In this document: one piece after another, positions 1 through 8,550 of the stretch
How the letters are laid out: every line of letters begins with the position of its first letter
Position numbering within the stretch: the first letter of the stretch is position 1
From: Clostridia bacterium
GTDB taxonomy: Bacteria > Bacillota > Clostridia > UBA1212 > UBA1255
Reading direction: 5' to 3'
DNA: 41,154 bases
NCBI GenBank assembly: GCA_017620915.1
Contig: JAFZSK010000078.1
Location: forward strand, 1-41,154
The notes under the pieces: model-generated
The model's input: the letters and a program-made list of their open reading frames with translations, nothing else
Told to the model about the DNA's origin: nothing
Databases searched by the model: none
Translations under genes and position numbers: made by a program

Positions 1-41
1 AGAATTTCTTCCTCAGATAGTGTAAAATTGATTTGAGCCAT
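1..41 (-). CDS. IS256-family-like transposase, N-terminal fragment cut by window edge
   Basis: On the minus strand an AGGAGG site (about 51-56) precedes an ATG at 41-39 that opens MAQINFTLSEEEI and runs off the left edge. This opening resembles the start of IS256-family (mutator-type) transposases common in Clostridia, which often begin MA(K/Q)IN.TL..EEI. Only 13 codons are visible, so no catalytic residues can be checked. The neighbouring 42-135 stretch would be the non-coding end of the element. Recognition rests on N-terminal similarity recalled from family knowledge and is tentative. Confidence 0.55.
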   Translation of the reverse strand, partial: MAQINFTLSEEEI

Positions 42-135
42 TGTTCATTACCTCCTGTCTTTTGGTTGTGCAAGTTCATTATACAGGATCGAGCAGTGGC
101 TCGCATTTTAAATTTACACCATTATACGGACATAA
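1..135 (-). mobile_element. Probable end of an IS256-type insertion sequence
   Basis: The stretch holds the transposase start (41 downward), its ribosome site and an AT-rich non-coding end. Around 108-133 the plus strand reads AATTTACACCATTATACGG, which looks like the terminal inverted repeat of an IS256-type element (GTGTAAATT-type ends). The outer boundary near 133-135 is a guess because the other end lies outside the window. The element sits about 280 bp upstream of recA and points away from it. Confidence 0.42.
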
Positions 136-159
136 CCCGCGGCCGATATGCCGCTCCGC

Positions 160-204
160 AATTCCCTAATTCTGCAAAGGACAAAAGTCTAATTCCCTAA
201 TTCT
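160..204. repeat. Pair of 14-bp direct repeats AATTCCCTAATTCT upstream of recA
   Basis: AATTCCCTAATTCT occurs at 160-173 and again at 191-204, 31 bp apart (about three helical turns). Both lie in the 370-bp gene-free stretch between the IS end and recA and precede the composite palindrome at 244-300. The copies contain TTCCC, as does the larger element, so they may be a degenerate part of the same array. Function unknown. Confidence 0.5.
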
Positions 205-243
205 ACTCAGGCACTAAACCTGATTTTCCCTCGGACAAAGGTG

Positions 244-300
244 ATATTTCCCAATTTCCCGGACTCTACCGGCAGTAGAGTGGCATTTCCCGGGAAATAT
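244..300. repeat. Composite palindromic element, copy A (upstream of recA)
   Basis: Two ATTTCCC boxes (246-251 and 254-262) lead into the palindrome ACTCTACCGGCAGTAGAGT (263-281; arms ACTCTAC/GTAGAGT, 5-nt centre), followed by ATTTCCCGGGAAATAT (285-300), itself a perfect palindrome. The same layout recurs at 9531-9591 upstream of comEA and, rearranged, at 38694-38783 upstream of a DUF3846 gene. It lies 34 bp before the recA -35 box. It could be a protein-binding operator or a mobile repeat. There is no U-tract, so this copy is not a standard terminator. Confidence 0.75.
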
Positions 301-334
301 TGCGGTTTTGGGGGCGGTTTCGGGCATGTTTCAC

Positions 335-364
335 TTGACAGCATGCGCCGGGGCAAGGTAAAAT
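335..364 (+). promoter_or_regulatory. recA promoter
   Basis: TTGACA (335-340), an 18-bp spacer and TAAAAT (359-364) form a good sigma-A promoter. The -35 is preceded by GTTTC (328-337 reads GTTTCACTTG), an extension shared with the promoters at 10406 and 12301. The ribosome site AAAGGAGG follows near 397-404. Confidence 0.7.
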
Positions 365-375
365 CGATCGCGAAA

Positions 376-387
376 GGAACGCGTTCC
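376..387. promoter_or_regulatory. Perfect 12-bp palindrome GGAACGCGTTCC in the recA leader
   Basis: GGAACGCGTTCC lies 11 bp after the -10 box, where a repressor would block transcription. It holds the GAAC/GTTC half-sites of Gram-positive LexA boxes, but spaced by 2 bp instead of the usual 4, so it does not match the standard LexA box. Operator function is an inference from position and symmetry. Confidence 0.3.
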
Positions 388-411
388 GCAACATCAAAAG
401 GAGGTCGGATC

Positions 412-1560
412 ATGGCTGAGATAAGTGAAGAGAAACGAATAGCGGAGAAGAAAAAAGCGTTGGAAAACGCGATGGCGCAGATAGATAAACAGTTCGGAAA
501 AGGGGCTGTTATGAAGCTCGGGGATAACGTTCATATGAACGTTGACGCGATATCCACCGGGTCGCTGGGACTGGATATTGCCCTCGGCGTCGGGGGATTG
601 CCCAGAGGCAGGATAGTGGAGATCTTCGGGCCCGAATCGTCCGGTAAGACCACGCTGGCGCTGCATGTTATTGCCGAAGCGCAGAAGAAGGGCGGCGAGG
701 CGGCGTTTATTGACGCCGAACACGCGCTGGATCCCGTGTACGCGAAGAATCTGGGCGTAGATATCGATAACCTTATCGTATCCCAGCCGGACACGGGCGA
801 GCAGGCGCTGGAGATCACCGAAGCGCTGGTGCGGAGCGGCGCGATCGATGTTATTGTCATCGACTCCGTGGCGGCGCTGGTGCCCAAGGCGGAGATCGAC
901 GGTGAGATGGGCGATTCGCACGTGGGTCTGCAGGCGCGGCTGATGTCACAGGCGCTCAGAAAATTGTCCGGTACCATTAATAAGACCAAAACGATCGCGA
1001 TATTCATCAACCAGCTGCGCGAAAAAGTCGGCATCATGTTCGGCAACCCCGAAGTCACCACCGGCGGCCGTGCGCTGAAATTCTATTCGTCGGTCAGGCT
1101 GGACATCCGCCGTCTCGAGTCGATCAAAGCCGACGGCTCGGTGGTCGGTAACCGCACCCGTGTCAAAGTAGTTAAAAACAAAGTGGCGCCGCCGTTCCGC
1201 GAGACGGAATTTGATATCATTTACGGCGAAGGCATCTCCCGCACCGGTTCCGTGCTGGATATCGCGGTGGAGAACGAGATCGTGATCAAGAGCGGTTCCT
1301 GGTTCGCGTACAAAGGCGCGCGCATCGGTCAAGGCCGCGAGAACGCCAAACAGTATCTGAAGGACAACCCCGCGGTGCTGGACGAGATCGAACAGCAGAT
1401 CCGCGACCTGGTCAAAGAGAAGAACAAGAAAGCCACCACCTTCAACGCGTCCGAAGCGGTGCCGTCGGCAGATGCCATGGCGTCTTCGCTGATCACGGCG
1501 CCCGCGGATCCGGGCGAAATGGTGCCGCCGCCCCCGGTGCCTCCGGTAAGCCGGCGTTGA
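412..1560 (+). CDS. recA: Recombinase RecA
   Basis: RecA forms ATP-dependent filaments on single-stranded DNA, drives strand exchange in recombinational repair and activates LexA self-cleavage. The 382-residue product has the family's usual core: Walker A GPESSGKT at 73-80, the [10 protein letters not shown] segment, the Walker B region [13 protein letters not shown], and the L1/L2 DNA-binding loops with [22 protein letters not shown]. The C-terminus is a proline-rich tail in place of the acidic tail of E. coli RecA. The start at 412 is chosen because of the AAAGGAGG site 8 bp upstream. The open frame extends back to 241, but that extension merely reads through the palindromic element. recX follows, as in many bacteria. 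Assignment is certain. Confidence 0.98.
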   Translation: MAEISEEKRIAEKKKALENAMAQIDKQFGKGAVMKLGDNVHMNVDAISTGSLGLDIALGVGGLPRGRIVEIFGPESSGKTTLALHVIAEAQKKGGEAAFIDAEHALDPVYAKNLGVDIDNLIVSQPDTGEQALEITEALVRSGAIDVIVIDSVAALVPKAEIDGEMGDSHVGLQARLMSQALRKLSGTINKTKTIAIFINQLREKVGIMFGNPEVTTGGRALKFYSSVRLDIRRLESIKADGSVVGNRTRVKVVKNKVAPPFRETEFDIIYGEGISRTGSVLDIAVENEIVIKSGSWFAYKGARIGQGRENAKQYLKDNPAVLDEIEQQIRDLVKEKNKKATTFNASEAVPSADAMASSLITAPADPGEMVPPPPVPPVSRR

Positions 1561-1584
1561 CGGTTAGTTGAATAAAAGTGATCG

Positions 1585-1621
1585 GATTGCCGCGCCGGAA
1601 GTATTGACCGGAGCGGCAATC
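1585..1621 (+). promoter_or_regulatory. Strong hairpin between recA and recX
   Basis: GATTGCCGC (1585-1593) pairs with GCGGCAATC (1613-1621), continued after one mismatch by CCGG/CCGG, around a 9-nt loop. No U-tract follows, so it is not a classical intrinsic terminator. In E. coli recX is expressed by partial read-through of a recA terminator. A similar dampening role, or 3'-end protection of recA mRNA, is plausible here. The stem ends 6 bp before the recX start codon and could also mask initiation. Confidence 0.55.
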
Positions 1622-1627
1622 GCGTAA

Positions 1628-2332
1628 ATGCAAGACAGACTACAAATGAACGACAGGATATTGAGCTGCGAAAAAACGGAAAGATCATCCGACGGCGAGG
1701 AATACACCGTGGAATTCGAAACGGCCGGGCCGGTGCGGTTCGGTTTTGACGAAACTATGGAGTACGGGCTGTACGATATCGGTCGCGAGCTGGAACTCGA
1801 TACGCTGCTCAGTGCCGTGCTGGAAGCGCGCATGAAGCGGCAGATAATACCGTATTGTGCTTTTACGCGCCGTACAGAAAGCCAGATCAGTGCCCGGCTG
1901 CAGGACAAATTTTCCGCGGCGGGCGGCTACGCCGGGGTATGGGCGCCGTACGTGCTGCCCGCGGCGGAGAAAGTTGTTGACTACCTTATAGAGCGGGGCT
2001 ACGCGGGGGACAACGCGTACTGCGCCTCCTACATAAAGACCTGCGCGAATAAAAATGTCTCGGGCAATTATATTGCCGCCGAACTGATAAAGCGCGGCGT
2101 GGAGCGAAATGTTGCTGCCGCGGCCGTTGCCGACGCCGGACTCGACGAAGAAGCCGCCTGCCGGCGCGCGCTGGAGAAAAAACTGGACAGTGTGCAGGTG
2201 ATCCCGGACGAAAACGGCCGGGTGCCGCAGAAGACGCGGGCGTCGCTGATCCGCTTTCTGCTGGCGCGCGGGTTTGAGACCGGGATGGCCGTGGACATGG
2301 TGGATGATTATCTGGGAGGGGCCCGGAATTAA
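1628..2332 (+). CDS. recX: Regulatory protein RecX
   Basis: RecX binds RecA filaments and limits their growth and ATPase and coprotease activity. The 234-residue product has the three-helix-repeat composition of RecX: conserved ARxxLxxK/AxRxxT-like segments early, then VVDYLIERGYAGDNAYCASYI (roughly 120-140), YIAAELIKRGV, the A..ALEKKL repeat, and the C-terminal RFLLARGFETGMAVDMVDDY typical of RecX ends. It sits 67 bp after recA in the same direction with a hairpin in between. No clear ribosome site precedes the ATG at 1628. An in-frame ATG at 1646 is an alternative, and low translation may be intended. Sequence is divergent, as usual in RecX, but position supports the call. Confidence 0.9.
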   Translation: MQDRLQMNDRILSCEKTERSSDGEEYTVEFETAGPVRFGFDETMEYGLYDIGRELELDTLLSAVLEARMKRQIIPYCAFTRRTESQISARLQDKFSAAGGYAGVWAPYVLPAAEKVVDYLIERGYAGDNAYCASYIKTCANKNVSGNYIAAELIKRGVERNVAAAAVADAGLDEEAACRRALEKKLDSVQVIPDENGRVPQKTRASLIRFLLARGFETGMAVDMVDDYLGGARN

Positions 2333-2364
2333 CAGCGAAACCGCGGATCCGGAAGGTGAGAAAC

Positions 2365-3735
2365 ATGGACAATAAAGAGAATAAACCGGCGCTGAAAGTC
2401 GGGATCGTATCGCTGGGCTGCGCCAAAAATCAGGTGGACTCCGAGCTGATGCTGGGGAAACTGAACGAGCGGGGATTTGAGACTGTGGCGGACGCGGTCG
2501 ACGCGGACGTGATCATCGTCAACACCTGCGCGTTCATCGAACCGGCGCGGGAAGAAGCGATCAATACCATTCTGGAAATGGCGGAACTGAAAAAAGAACG
2601 CTGCAAACTGCTGATCGTGGCGGGCTGCCTGGCCCAGCGGTACGCGGCGGAGATACAGGCGGAACTGCCGGAAGTGGACGCGGTGGTCGGGATCAACAGC
2701 GTGGCGGAGATCGCGGACGTCGTTGACCGCGCGCTCGCACGCAAAACCGGAGGGCCGGTCACGGAATTGTCCGAAGTGTATTCGGCGGAGTATATCAACG
2801 GGCCGCGCGTGTTGTCCACGCCGGAAGGCAGCGCGTACCTGAAGATCGCGGAAGGCTGCGACAACCGCTGCTCATTCTGCGCCATACCGCTGATTCGCGG
2901 CCGGATGCGCTCGCGGCGGATCGAGGATATCGTATCGGAAGCGGAGAAACTGGCCGCGGAAGGTGTGCGCGAACTCAACGTGATCGCCCAGGATACGACT
3001 AAATACGGGCGCGATATTTACGGCCGGCCGATGCTGAAGGAACTGCTGGAGGCGCTGGACGGCATCTCCGGCATCAAAATGATCCGGCTGCTCTATATGT
3101 ATCCGGACGAGATCGGCGATGAACTAATAGAGACCATGGCGCGGCTGGAAAAAACAGCCCGATATATCGATCTGCCGCTGCAGCATATCAGCGACCGGCT
3201 GCTGAAAAAAATGAACCGGCGCGGCAGCAGCGCCGAGATCCGGGAAGTGATCGCCAAACTGAAAGCCGCGATGCCCGACGCGATCCTGCGCAGTTCGTTT
3301 ATAGTGGGCTTTCCCGGCGAGACCGAGGCAGATTTTGAAGAACTGATGACGTTCGTGGAGGAATTCGCGTTCGACCGCGTAGGCGTGTTTAAGTATTCGC
3401 CCGAGGAAGGGACCCGGGCGGCGGCAATGCCGGATCAGATCCCCGACGATGTCAAACAGGATCGTTACGACCGCCTCTACACGCTGGCGCAGCGCATCTC
3501 GCTGGAGCGCGGCCGATTACGCGTAGGCACGACTGTTCCGGTGCTCACGGAAGGCGTCAGCGAAGACGGTATATTCTACTTCGGGCGCTCATACGGCGAA
3601 GCGCCGGACTCGGACGGCAAGATATATTTTACCTCCGAGGAACCGCTGGCGCAGGGCGATATCGCGGAAGTGGAAATACTGATCGCGGAGGAGTACGACC
3701 TTACCGGCCGCGCAGTCGAGCCGCAGCGGATTTGA
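2365..3735 (+). CDS. rimO: Ribosomal protein uS12 methylthiotransferase RimO
   Basis: RimO is a radical SAM enzyme that adds a methylthio group to an aspartate of ribosomal protein uS12. The 456-residue protein has the N-terminal UPF0004 domain with cluster-binding cysteines at about C19, C55 and C88 (opening SLGCAKNQVDSE is diagnostic of RimO as opposed to MiaB), the radical SAM motif C165-x3-C169-x2-C172 (GCDNRCSFCAIP), and a C-terminal TRAM-type domain from about residue 385. ATG 2365 is preferred over in-frame GTG 2356 because the GGAAGG site at 2351-2356 is correctly spaced for it. It follows recX by 32 bp and is probably co-transcribed. Confidence 0.96.
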   Translation: MDNKENKPALKVGIVSLGCAKNQVDSELMLGKLNERGFETVADAVDADVIIVNTCAFIEPAREEAINTILEMAELKKERCKLLIVAGCLAQRYAAEIQAELPEVDAVVGINSVAEIADVVDRALARKTGGPVTELSEVYSAEYINGPRVLSTPEGSAYLKIAEGCDNRCSFCAIPLIRGRMRSRRIEDIVSEAEKLAAEGVRELNVIAQDTTKYGRDIYGRPMLKELLEALDGISGIKMIRLLYMYPDEIGDELIETMARLEKTARYIDLPLQHISDRLLKKMNRRGSSAEIREVIAKLKAAMPDAILRSSFIVGFPGETEADFEELMTFVEEFAFDRVGVFKYSPEEGTRAAAMPDQIPDDVKQDRYDRLYTLAQRISLERGRLRVGTTVPVLTEGVSEDGIFYFGRSYGEAPDSDGKIYFTSEEPLAQGDIAEVEILIAEEYDLTGRAVEPQRI

Positions 3736-3759
3736 CATTTTCGCCGGTCTGAGTATAAT
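3732..3759 (+). promoter_or_regulatory. pgsA promoter
   Basis: TTGACA (3732-3737), a 16-bp spacer and TATAAT (3754-3759), overlapping the end of rimO. This is a near-consensus sigma-A promoter 39 bp before the pgsA start. Confidence 0.75.
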
Positions 3760-3798
3760 TTTGCTGTATTCCGTACTCGTTTTCAGGGAGGGATCGCT

Positions 3799-4383
3799 TT
3801 GAACTTACCGAATAAGCTTACAGTTGCGCGCATGATACTGGTCTTCTGCTTCGCGGTCTTCGCGTTTCCGTTCGAGTTGTTCCGCGGCAGCGCGTGGGTT
3901 GCTCTTGCGATCTATGTGATCGCGTCTTTCACCGATTTTCTGGACGGACACCTCGCCCGTAAGAACAACCAGGTCACGGATTTCGGCAAGTTTCTGGATC
4001 CGCTGGCGGACAAACTGCTGGTCAACACCGCGCTCATTTCCCTGATCACCTTCGTATTTTATCGCGGAGACTGGACCTACCACCTGATACTTTGGGCGAC
4101 GCTCATAAACCTGGCCCGCGAATTCGCAGTCTCCGGCGTAAGAATGATCGCGGCGGGGAAGGGCAAAGTGATCGCTGCCGGCAAAATGGGTAAACTCAAG
4201 ATGGTCACACAGACCGTGGCGCTGGTAGTGCTGCTGACAGCCCGGGCACTGCCTGCGGGCAACGTTGCCGAGACAGTATACATTGCCGGACTGGTATTTC
4301 TGGGCGTCGCTACGGTATTCACGGTGTGGTCCGGACTGGAGTATATTCTGGGCAACCGCAATCTGTACAGTGACATGAAATAA
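3799..4383 (+). CDS. pgsA: CDP-diacylglycerol-glycerol-3-phosphate 3-phosphatidyltransferase
   Basis: PgsA makes phosphatidylglycerol phosphate, the committed step to phosphatidylglycerol and cardiolipin, in the cytoplasmic membrane. The 194-residue protein carries the complete CDP-alcohol phosphotransferase signature: DFLDGHLAR followed by G and DPLADK (D-x2-DG-x2-AR-x8-G-x3-D-x3-D), near residues 49-75, and several hydrophobic membrane segments. The start is TTG at 3799, supported by AGGGAGGG at 3785-3792 and by homology beginning at MNLPNKLT. It has its own promoter and overlaps the next start codon by one base (TAATG). The typing as PgsA over other CDP-alcohol transferases rests on length and the MNLPNKLTxxR opening. 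Confidence 0.94.
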   Translation: MNLPNKLTVARMILVFCFAVFAFPFELFRGSAWVALAIYVIASFTDFLDGHLARKNNQVTDFGKFLDPLADKLLVNTALISLITFVFYRGDWTYHLILWATLINLAREFAVSGVRMIAAGKGKVIAAGKMGKLKMVTQTVALVVLLTARALPAGNVAETVYIAGLVFLGVATVFTVWSGLEYILGNRNLYSDMK

Positions 4384-7265
4384 TGGACGAAGAGTATTCA
4401 ATAAGCGAAAATAACCAGCAAACTCCGGAATTTTACGAATATTCCGAGTTTAATGACGAGAGCCGTATACAGGAGCATGAGCAGTATGCGGCGGAGGACG
4501 GTTATGTCCCGAAGGAATTTGACGACTACAGTTCCGCGGCATCCGGCAGCACGCTTTCGCGGCACAGCGCGGTCATGCGAAAAAACCGGAACCGGCTCGG
4601 CCGGCTGCTCGGGCTGCTGGCGGCAATTGCCGGACCGGCCATAGTTGCGATACTTATTCTTACGACGTCGGTGTTCGTTGACGTGCGCGGATACCGCTCG
4701 GAGCCCGAATCTCTCGAGATCCGGCTCAGTCTTTATTCTTCCTCTGAAAACACCGAGTTCAAAGCGGTATTGTCCGACCGCGAGGGCAACTCCGTGGGCG
4801 CCGTTACGATCGACCGCAGTGATCCGACGCTGTCGTTTACTGGATTGACGCCGGGTGAACTGTACTACTTTGAAGTATTTGCGGACGGCGAGTCAAAACT
4901 GAAACTTAATTATATCCTGCCGGAAGCGGAAAAGAATGAGCCGGACCGCCCCGTGCCGGTGATTACTTTTGCCGGCGAAGAAAACAGCTTCGATACGGTC
5001 AGGATCAAGCTTAAAGCCGAGAATATCGAACCCGGCGAGCTGCACGCGGAGGTAGGCGGGCAGACCGCGCGGATAACGGTACTGCCGGATGACGGCATTG
5101 CGGTGGTGATCGTTGACGGACTGGAACCGGCTACAGAGTACGAGTATTCTGTCACGGACCCGGAGGGCAACGAACTGTATTCGGGCAGCGTCACGACATC
5201 GCCCCGTACTCCGGCCGAGATCACGCCGCAGGATTTCTCGTGTACGCTGACTGACGCTTCCGTCAATTTGACGATAGTGAATCCCGACGGCAACCCGATC
5301 ACTGCCAAACTGGACAATGTCGATTGTGATTATACCGCGGAGGGCGACACGCTGCGGTTCTCGTTCTCCGGACTTGAAGAGCATTCGTCGCACACGCTGG
5401 ATATTTACGACTGGGATGGGTCAAGTATATTGTCCTATCCGTTTGAGACCGCCGCGCGTCAGAGTGCGACAGTCAAACTGGACGAAGAGACGGTGACCAT
5501 TGACAGCGTTTCGTTGGACTTCTCGATCATCAACCCGGACAAAAATCCGATTAAGATCATTGTTGACGAAGAGACCGCGGAAGAAGCGTTCACCGGTTCC
5601 GTGTACAGCGCGGATTTCACCGGACTCGCTCCCGAAGAGACACATACGATCGAATTCCGCGACTGGGACGGCATGCTGCTGCTGTCGCATTCGTTCTCGC
5701 CGCGGGCCCGGACGCGCGCGACGGTCGAACTGACCGAAGAAACGATCGACGTCGAAAGCGTTTTAATGGTGTTCAGTATCGTCAACCCCGACCGGAACCC
5801 GCTCACGGTCAAATATGACGGCGTCACGCTGGAAGAGTCAATTACCGCAGACTCGTACAGTAGACTGTTCACCGACCTGTCGCCCGGCCGGATCTATACT
5901 ATAACATTCATTGACTGGGACGGCGTTGAGGTATTCTCACATCCGTTCTCGCCGCGGCTGCGGACCACCGCTACGGTGTCGTTTACCGAAGTGCAGGCCG
6001 GCTACAACAGTATTTCGCTTAAACTTTCTGTTGACAACCCGGACAACAACATACTTGAACTCCGGGTGAACGGCAACAAGGTCTCGGCGGATCTCTCTTC
6101 CGCGACGCCGTCAACGGTGCTCACCGGACTCGACCCGCGGACAACATACAGTATCTCGGTAGTTGACGTGTCCCGCAACACTGTTGCCGCCACACAGACC
6201 GCGACTACCGCGACTTCTGTCAACTGGTCGCAGGACAGAGCGGGCAACGCTACCTTTACTTTGACCGACGCATTCGTCAGCGCGTATCCGAACGCGAGAC
6301 TCACGGTCACCGACAGCCTTGGATATCAGATCCCGCTGGTGGCTTCTACTCAGCCGAACACCGTCGGTGCCCAATCGACCAATCTGGTCTACGCGGATAA
6401 TTATACGCTCACTCTGACTTCCGGCGGAAATACGATCGAGACGCTTACCGCTAATCTGACCGGCAAAGCGCGCCCGGTCTTCAGCCTGGTCCACAATACT
6501 TACGGACCAGCGACGCTGGCTGCTGCCCGGACGAATGAAGACCATTACAGTTACATTGTCTACCCCGGGTTTACTTACGATTTCAAATCGGGTCACATCG
6601 ACACGGTAAAGGAATCGCAGTATGAGCACCTGTCCGGCAAACTTCGCTGGACGGCGCTGATACTTAAAAACACCTCCGGTAAGGTGGTCAGTATCAATGT
6701 TTCCGGCGTCGAAGTAGAGGGAGAAGAGGAACTGAACGTAAAACAGGACCTTGAGATAAGGAAGCTGGACGGTTTCGACGACGATTGGGAGCTTCCGGCC
6801 GGCAGGTATACCGCGGCGCTGTATATCGCGGATGGCTATACTGCTGCCGAGATGCAGGAGCTTGTATGGTCTGATGAAAATGCCCAGCAGCTTGTGAACA
6901 TTTTCACCGTCTCCGGCCGGCAGGTGTCTTCCAATGTAAATGTTACCGTAAGGGATTCTGACCCCATTGGCGACGGCTTCTTCTACGACCGGAGCGATCC
7001 GCAGGTCATACGGGGCGAACTGGTCCTTTCACTGTCCTGCTATTATTATCCCGAGAACGGCAAAGAGGGATTCCTGACGGTCGTATCCGCGGCTGATCCG
7101 ACGACGCACCTGATAGATCCGATCTCGCTGGGGACCACCGATAATTACGGATATGATACCGGCCAGCTATTCTGCCATACAGAAGGTCCTGTATATGTCA
7201 TTATATACACAGGATCGTTCAGTCCGGAGAACTATCTGGTCGTAAGATACGTAACCGCACCATAG
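4383..7265 (+). CDS. Large single-pass membrane protein with tandem FN3-like extracellular repeats
   Basis: No named family recognised. The 960-residue protein has an acidic cytoplasmic N-terminus (about 1-64), a basic patch (KNRNRLGR), one membrane segment at about 74-99, then roughly 860 extracytoplasmic residues rich in beta strands. Two FN3-like domains (each with a TGL.PGELYYF or DGLEPATEYEY style strand end) are followed by four related repeats of about 90 residues. These repeats have a NPD.NP motif, and the first three end in DWDG..(L/V)(L/F)S(Y/H).F. The C-terminal 300 residues are unlike the repeats. The start overlaps the pgsA stop (TAATG), so translation is probably coupled. An envelope-bound scaffold or adhesin is likely from architecture only. 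Confidence 0.85.
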   Translation: MDEEYSISENNQQTPEFYEYSEFNDESRIQEHEQYAAEDGYVPKEFDDYSSAASGSTLSRHSAVMRKNRNRLGRLLGLLAAIAGPAIVAILILTTSVFVDVRGYRSEPESLEIRLSLYSSSENTEFKAVLSDREGNSVGAVTIDRSDPTLSFTGLTPGELYYFEVFADGESKLKLNYILPEAEKNEPDRPVPVITFAGEENSFDTVRIKLKAENIEPGELHAEVGGQTARITVLPDDGIAVVIVDGLEPATEYEYSVTDPEGNELYSGSVTTSPRTPAEITPQDFSCTLTDASVNLTIVNPDGNPITAKLDNVDCDYTAEGDTLRFSFSGLEEHSSHTLDIYDWDGSSILSYPFETAARQSATVKLDEETVTIDSVSLDFSIINPDKNPIKIIVDEETAEEAFTGSVYSADFTGLAPEETHTIEFRDWDGMLLLSHSFSPRARTRATVELTEETIDVESVLMVFSIVNPDRNPLTVKYDGVTLEESITADSYSRLFTDLSPGRIYTITFIDWDGVEVFSHPFSPRLRTTATVSFTEVQAGYNSISLKLSVDNPDNNILELRVNGNKVSADLSSATPSTVLTGLDPRTTYSISVVDVSRNTVAATQTATTATSVNWSQDRAGNATFTLTDAFVSAYPNARLTVTDSLGYQIPLVASTQPNTVGAQSTNLVYADNYTLTLTSGGNTIETLTANLTGKARPVFSLVHNTYGPATLAAARTNEDHYSYIVYPGFTYDFKSGHIDTVKESQYEHLSGKLRWTALILKNTSGKVVSINVSGVEVEGEEELNVKQDLEIRKLDGFDDDWELPAGRYTAALYIADGYTAAEMQELVWSDENAQQLVNIFTVSGRQVSSNVNVTVRDSDPIGDGFFYDRSDPQVIRGELVLSLSCYYYPENGKEGFLTVVSAADPTTHLIDPISLGTTDNYGYDTGQLFCHTEGPVYVIIYTGSFSPENYLVVRYVTAP

Positions 7266-7331
7266 GCCACCACGGCGCAAACTACTCAAGCACACCAAAA
7301 CACATTTTCTAAAAAGAAAGGAAAATGGAAC

Positions 7332-8369
7332 ATGATCACCTTTAAAGAAAAATCACCCAAAACGCAGAAGATCGTCAGCCGGACGATCACTGTATTGCTG
7401 CTTCTCCTGGCGGCGGCGTATTTCGTGCTGCTCATCGGCGGCCGCTGGTTTTTCGGGGAAGACAGCCGCTTCTACAGAAGCCTGAATCCGTTCAGTGGCG
7501 CGGGGGACTACATCAAATGGATCCGGATCCTCAGCTATGCCTTCTTCTTTATCACGTTAGGCTATGTGATAAGAGTATTCATCAGCTGGATATTGTCGTA
7601 CATGAAAAGAGGCAAAGCGATCCTCAACCTGCTGAGTTCGTTCATAAAGTATCTATCGGTGCTGATATTCATATTTATGACGTTGAAGGCGTTCAACGTT
7701 GACACCGGAACACTGCTGGCCGGCATCGGAATATTGTCCCTGATAGTAGGCCTTGGCGCGCAGCCGCTGATCGAAGACATAATCTCCGGATTGTTCATCG
7801 TGTTCGAGAACGTGTTTGACGTGGGAGACATTATAATCGTTGACGGCTTCCGCGGCACGGTGCGCGAGATCGGCATCCGCACGACCCGGTTCGAGGACAC
7901 CAGCGGCAACTTCAAGATCATGAACAACTCCGACCTCCGGACGGTCATCAACCTCACCGATCACTTGACGCTGGTACCGTGCGTCGTGCAGATCGAGTAC
8001 GGCGAATCGATCGAACGGGTCGAAGCGGTGGTCAAGGACCATATCCGCGAGATCGGCGCCGCGATCCCGGACATCGTGGAAGGGCCGTTCTACAAAGGCG
8101 TGTCGGAGCTGGGATCTTCCGGCGTTTCACTGAAGTTCGTTGCCCGCTGTGAAGAGGCCAACCGCTTCCAGGTAGAGCGCGACATGAACCGTCAGTTCAA
8201 GCTGCTGTTTGACGCCCACGACATCAATATTCCGTTCACGCAGGTCGTGCTTCACCAGCCTACGACATTCAGCACCGTCAACGATTCCGACCGCAAAAAA
8301 TCGCAGGAATTCGTTGACAGCCAGCGCAGTAATAAGGCCGAGGCCGCGGACAACGACTACCGCGGCTGA
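7332..8369 (+). CDS. Mechanosensitive ion channel of the MscS family
   Basis: MscS channels open under membrane tension and release solutes on hypo-osmotic shock. The 345-residue product has three predicted membrane helices (about 18-42, 62-85, 97-125), a pore-lining helix rich in small residues (TGTLLAGIGILSLIVGLGAQ), and the MscS cytoplasmic beta domain (GDIIIVDGFRGTVREIGIRTTRFEDTSGN then MNNSDLRTVINLT). The C-terminal tail is charged and low in complexity. An AAGGAAAATGG region before the ATG serves as ribosome site. It lies 66 bp after the FN3-like protein gene. A GC-rich hairpin (8378-8396) without a T-run follows the stop. Confidence 0.93.
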   Translation: MITFKEKSPKTQKIVSRTITVLLLLLAAAYFVLLIGGRWFFGEDSRFYRSLNPFSGAGDYIKWIRILSYAFFFITLGYVIRVFISWILSYMKRGKAILNLLSSFIKYLSVLIFIFMTLKAFNVDTGTLLAGIGILSLIVGLGAQPLIEDIISGLFIVFENVFDVGDIIIVDGFRGTVREIGIRTTRFEDTSGNFKIMNNSDLRTVINLTDHLTLVPCVVQIEYGESIERVEAVVKDHIREIGAAIPDIVEGPFYKGVSELGSSGVSLKFVARCEEANRFQVERDMNRQFKLLFDAHDINIPFTQVVLHQPTTFSTVNDSDRKKSQEFVDSQRSNKAEAADNDYRG

Positions 8370-8410
8370 CGGTCTTCCGGCGGACGATTACCGCCGCGCC
8401 GGACCGGTAC

Positions 8411-8439
8411 TTGCATTTCGCTGCGGTTTTTGGTATAAT
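8411..8439 (+). promoter_or_regulatory. acpP promoter
   Basis: TTGCAT (8411-8416), a 17-bp spacer and TATAAT (8434-8439) with an extended -10 TG at 8431-8432. It drives acpP and probably rnc. The leader of about 105 nt before acpP is long and contains a T7 run at 8521-8527. Confidence 0.75.
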
Positions 8440-8550
8440 ATCCTTTAGCGGGCCTGAAAAACGGGTGCCGCGGTGACAACACGGGCGCACGGACGCGGCC
8501 CGGGAACAGACAAGCGCAGCTTTTTTTCTGCAGAAAGGAAGATACGAAGA

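Noticed and set aside
376-387. LexA box upstream of recA
   Set aside because: GAAC and GTTC half-sites are 2 bp apart, not 4, so it was kept only as an unnamed palindrome.
241-411. N-terminal extension of the recA frame
   Set aside because: It reads through the palindromic element and promoter; the AAAGGAGG site supports the start at 412.
8378-8396. Terminator after the MscS gene
   Set aside because: A 6-bp GC hairpin is present but no T-run follows, and the acpP promoter begins 15 bp later.
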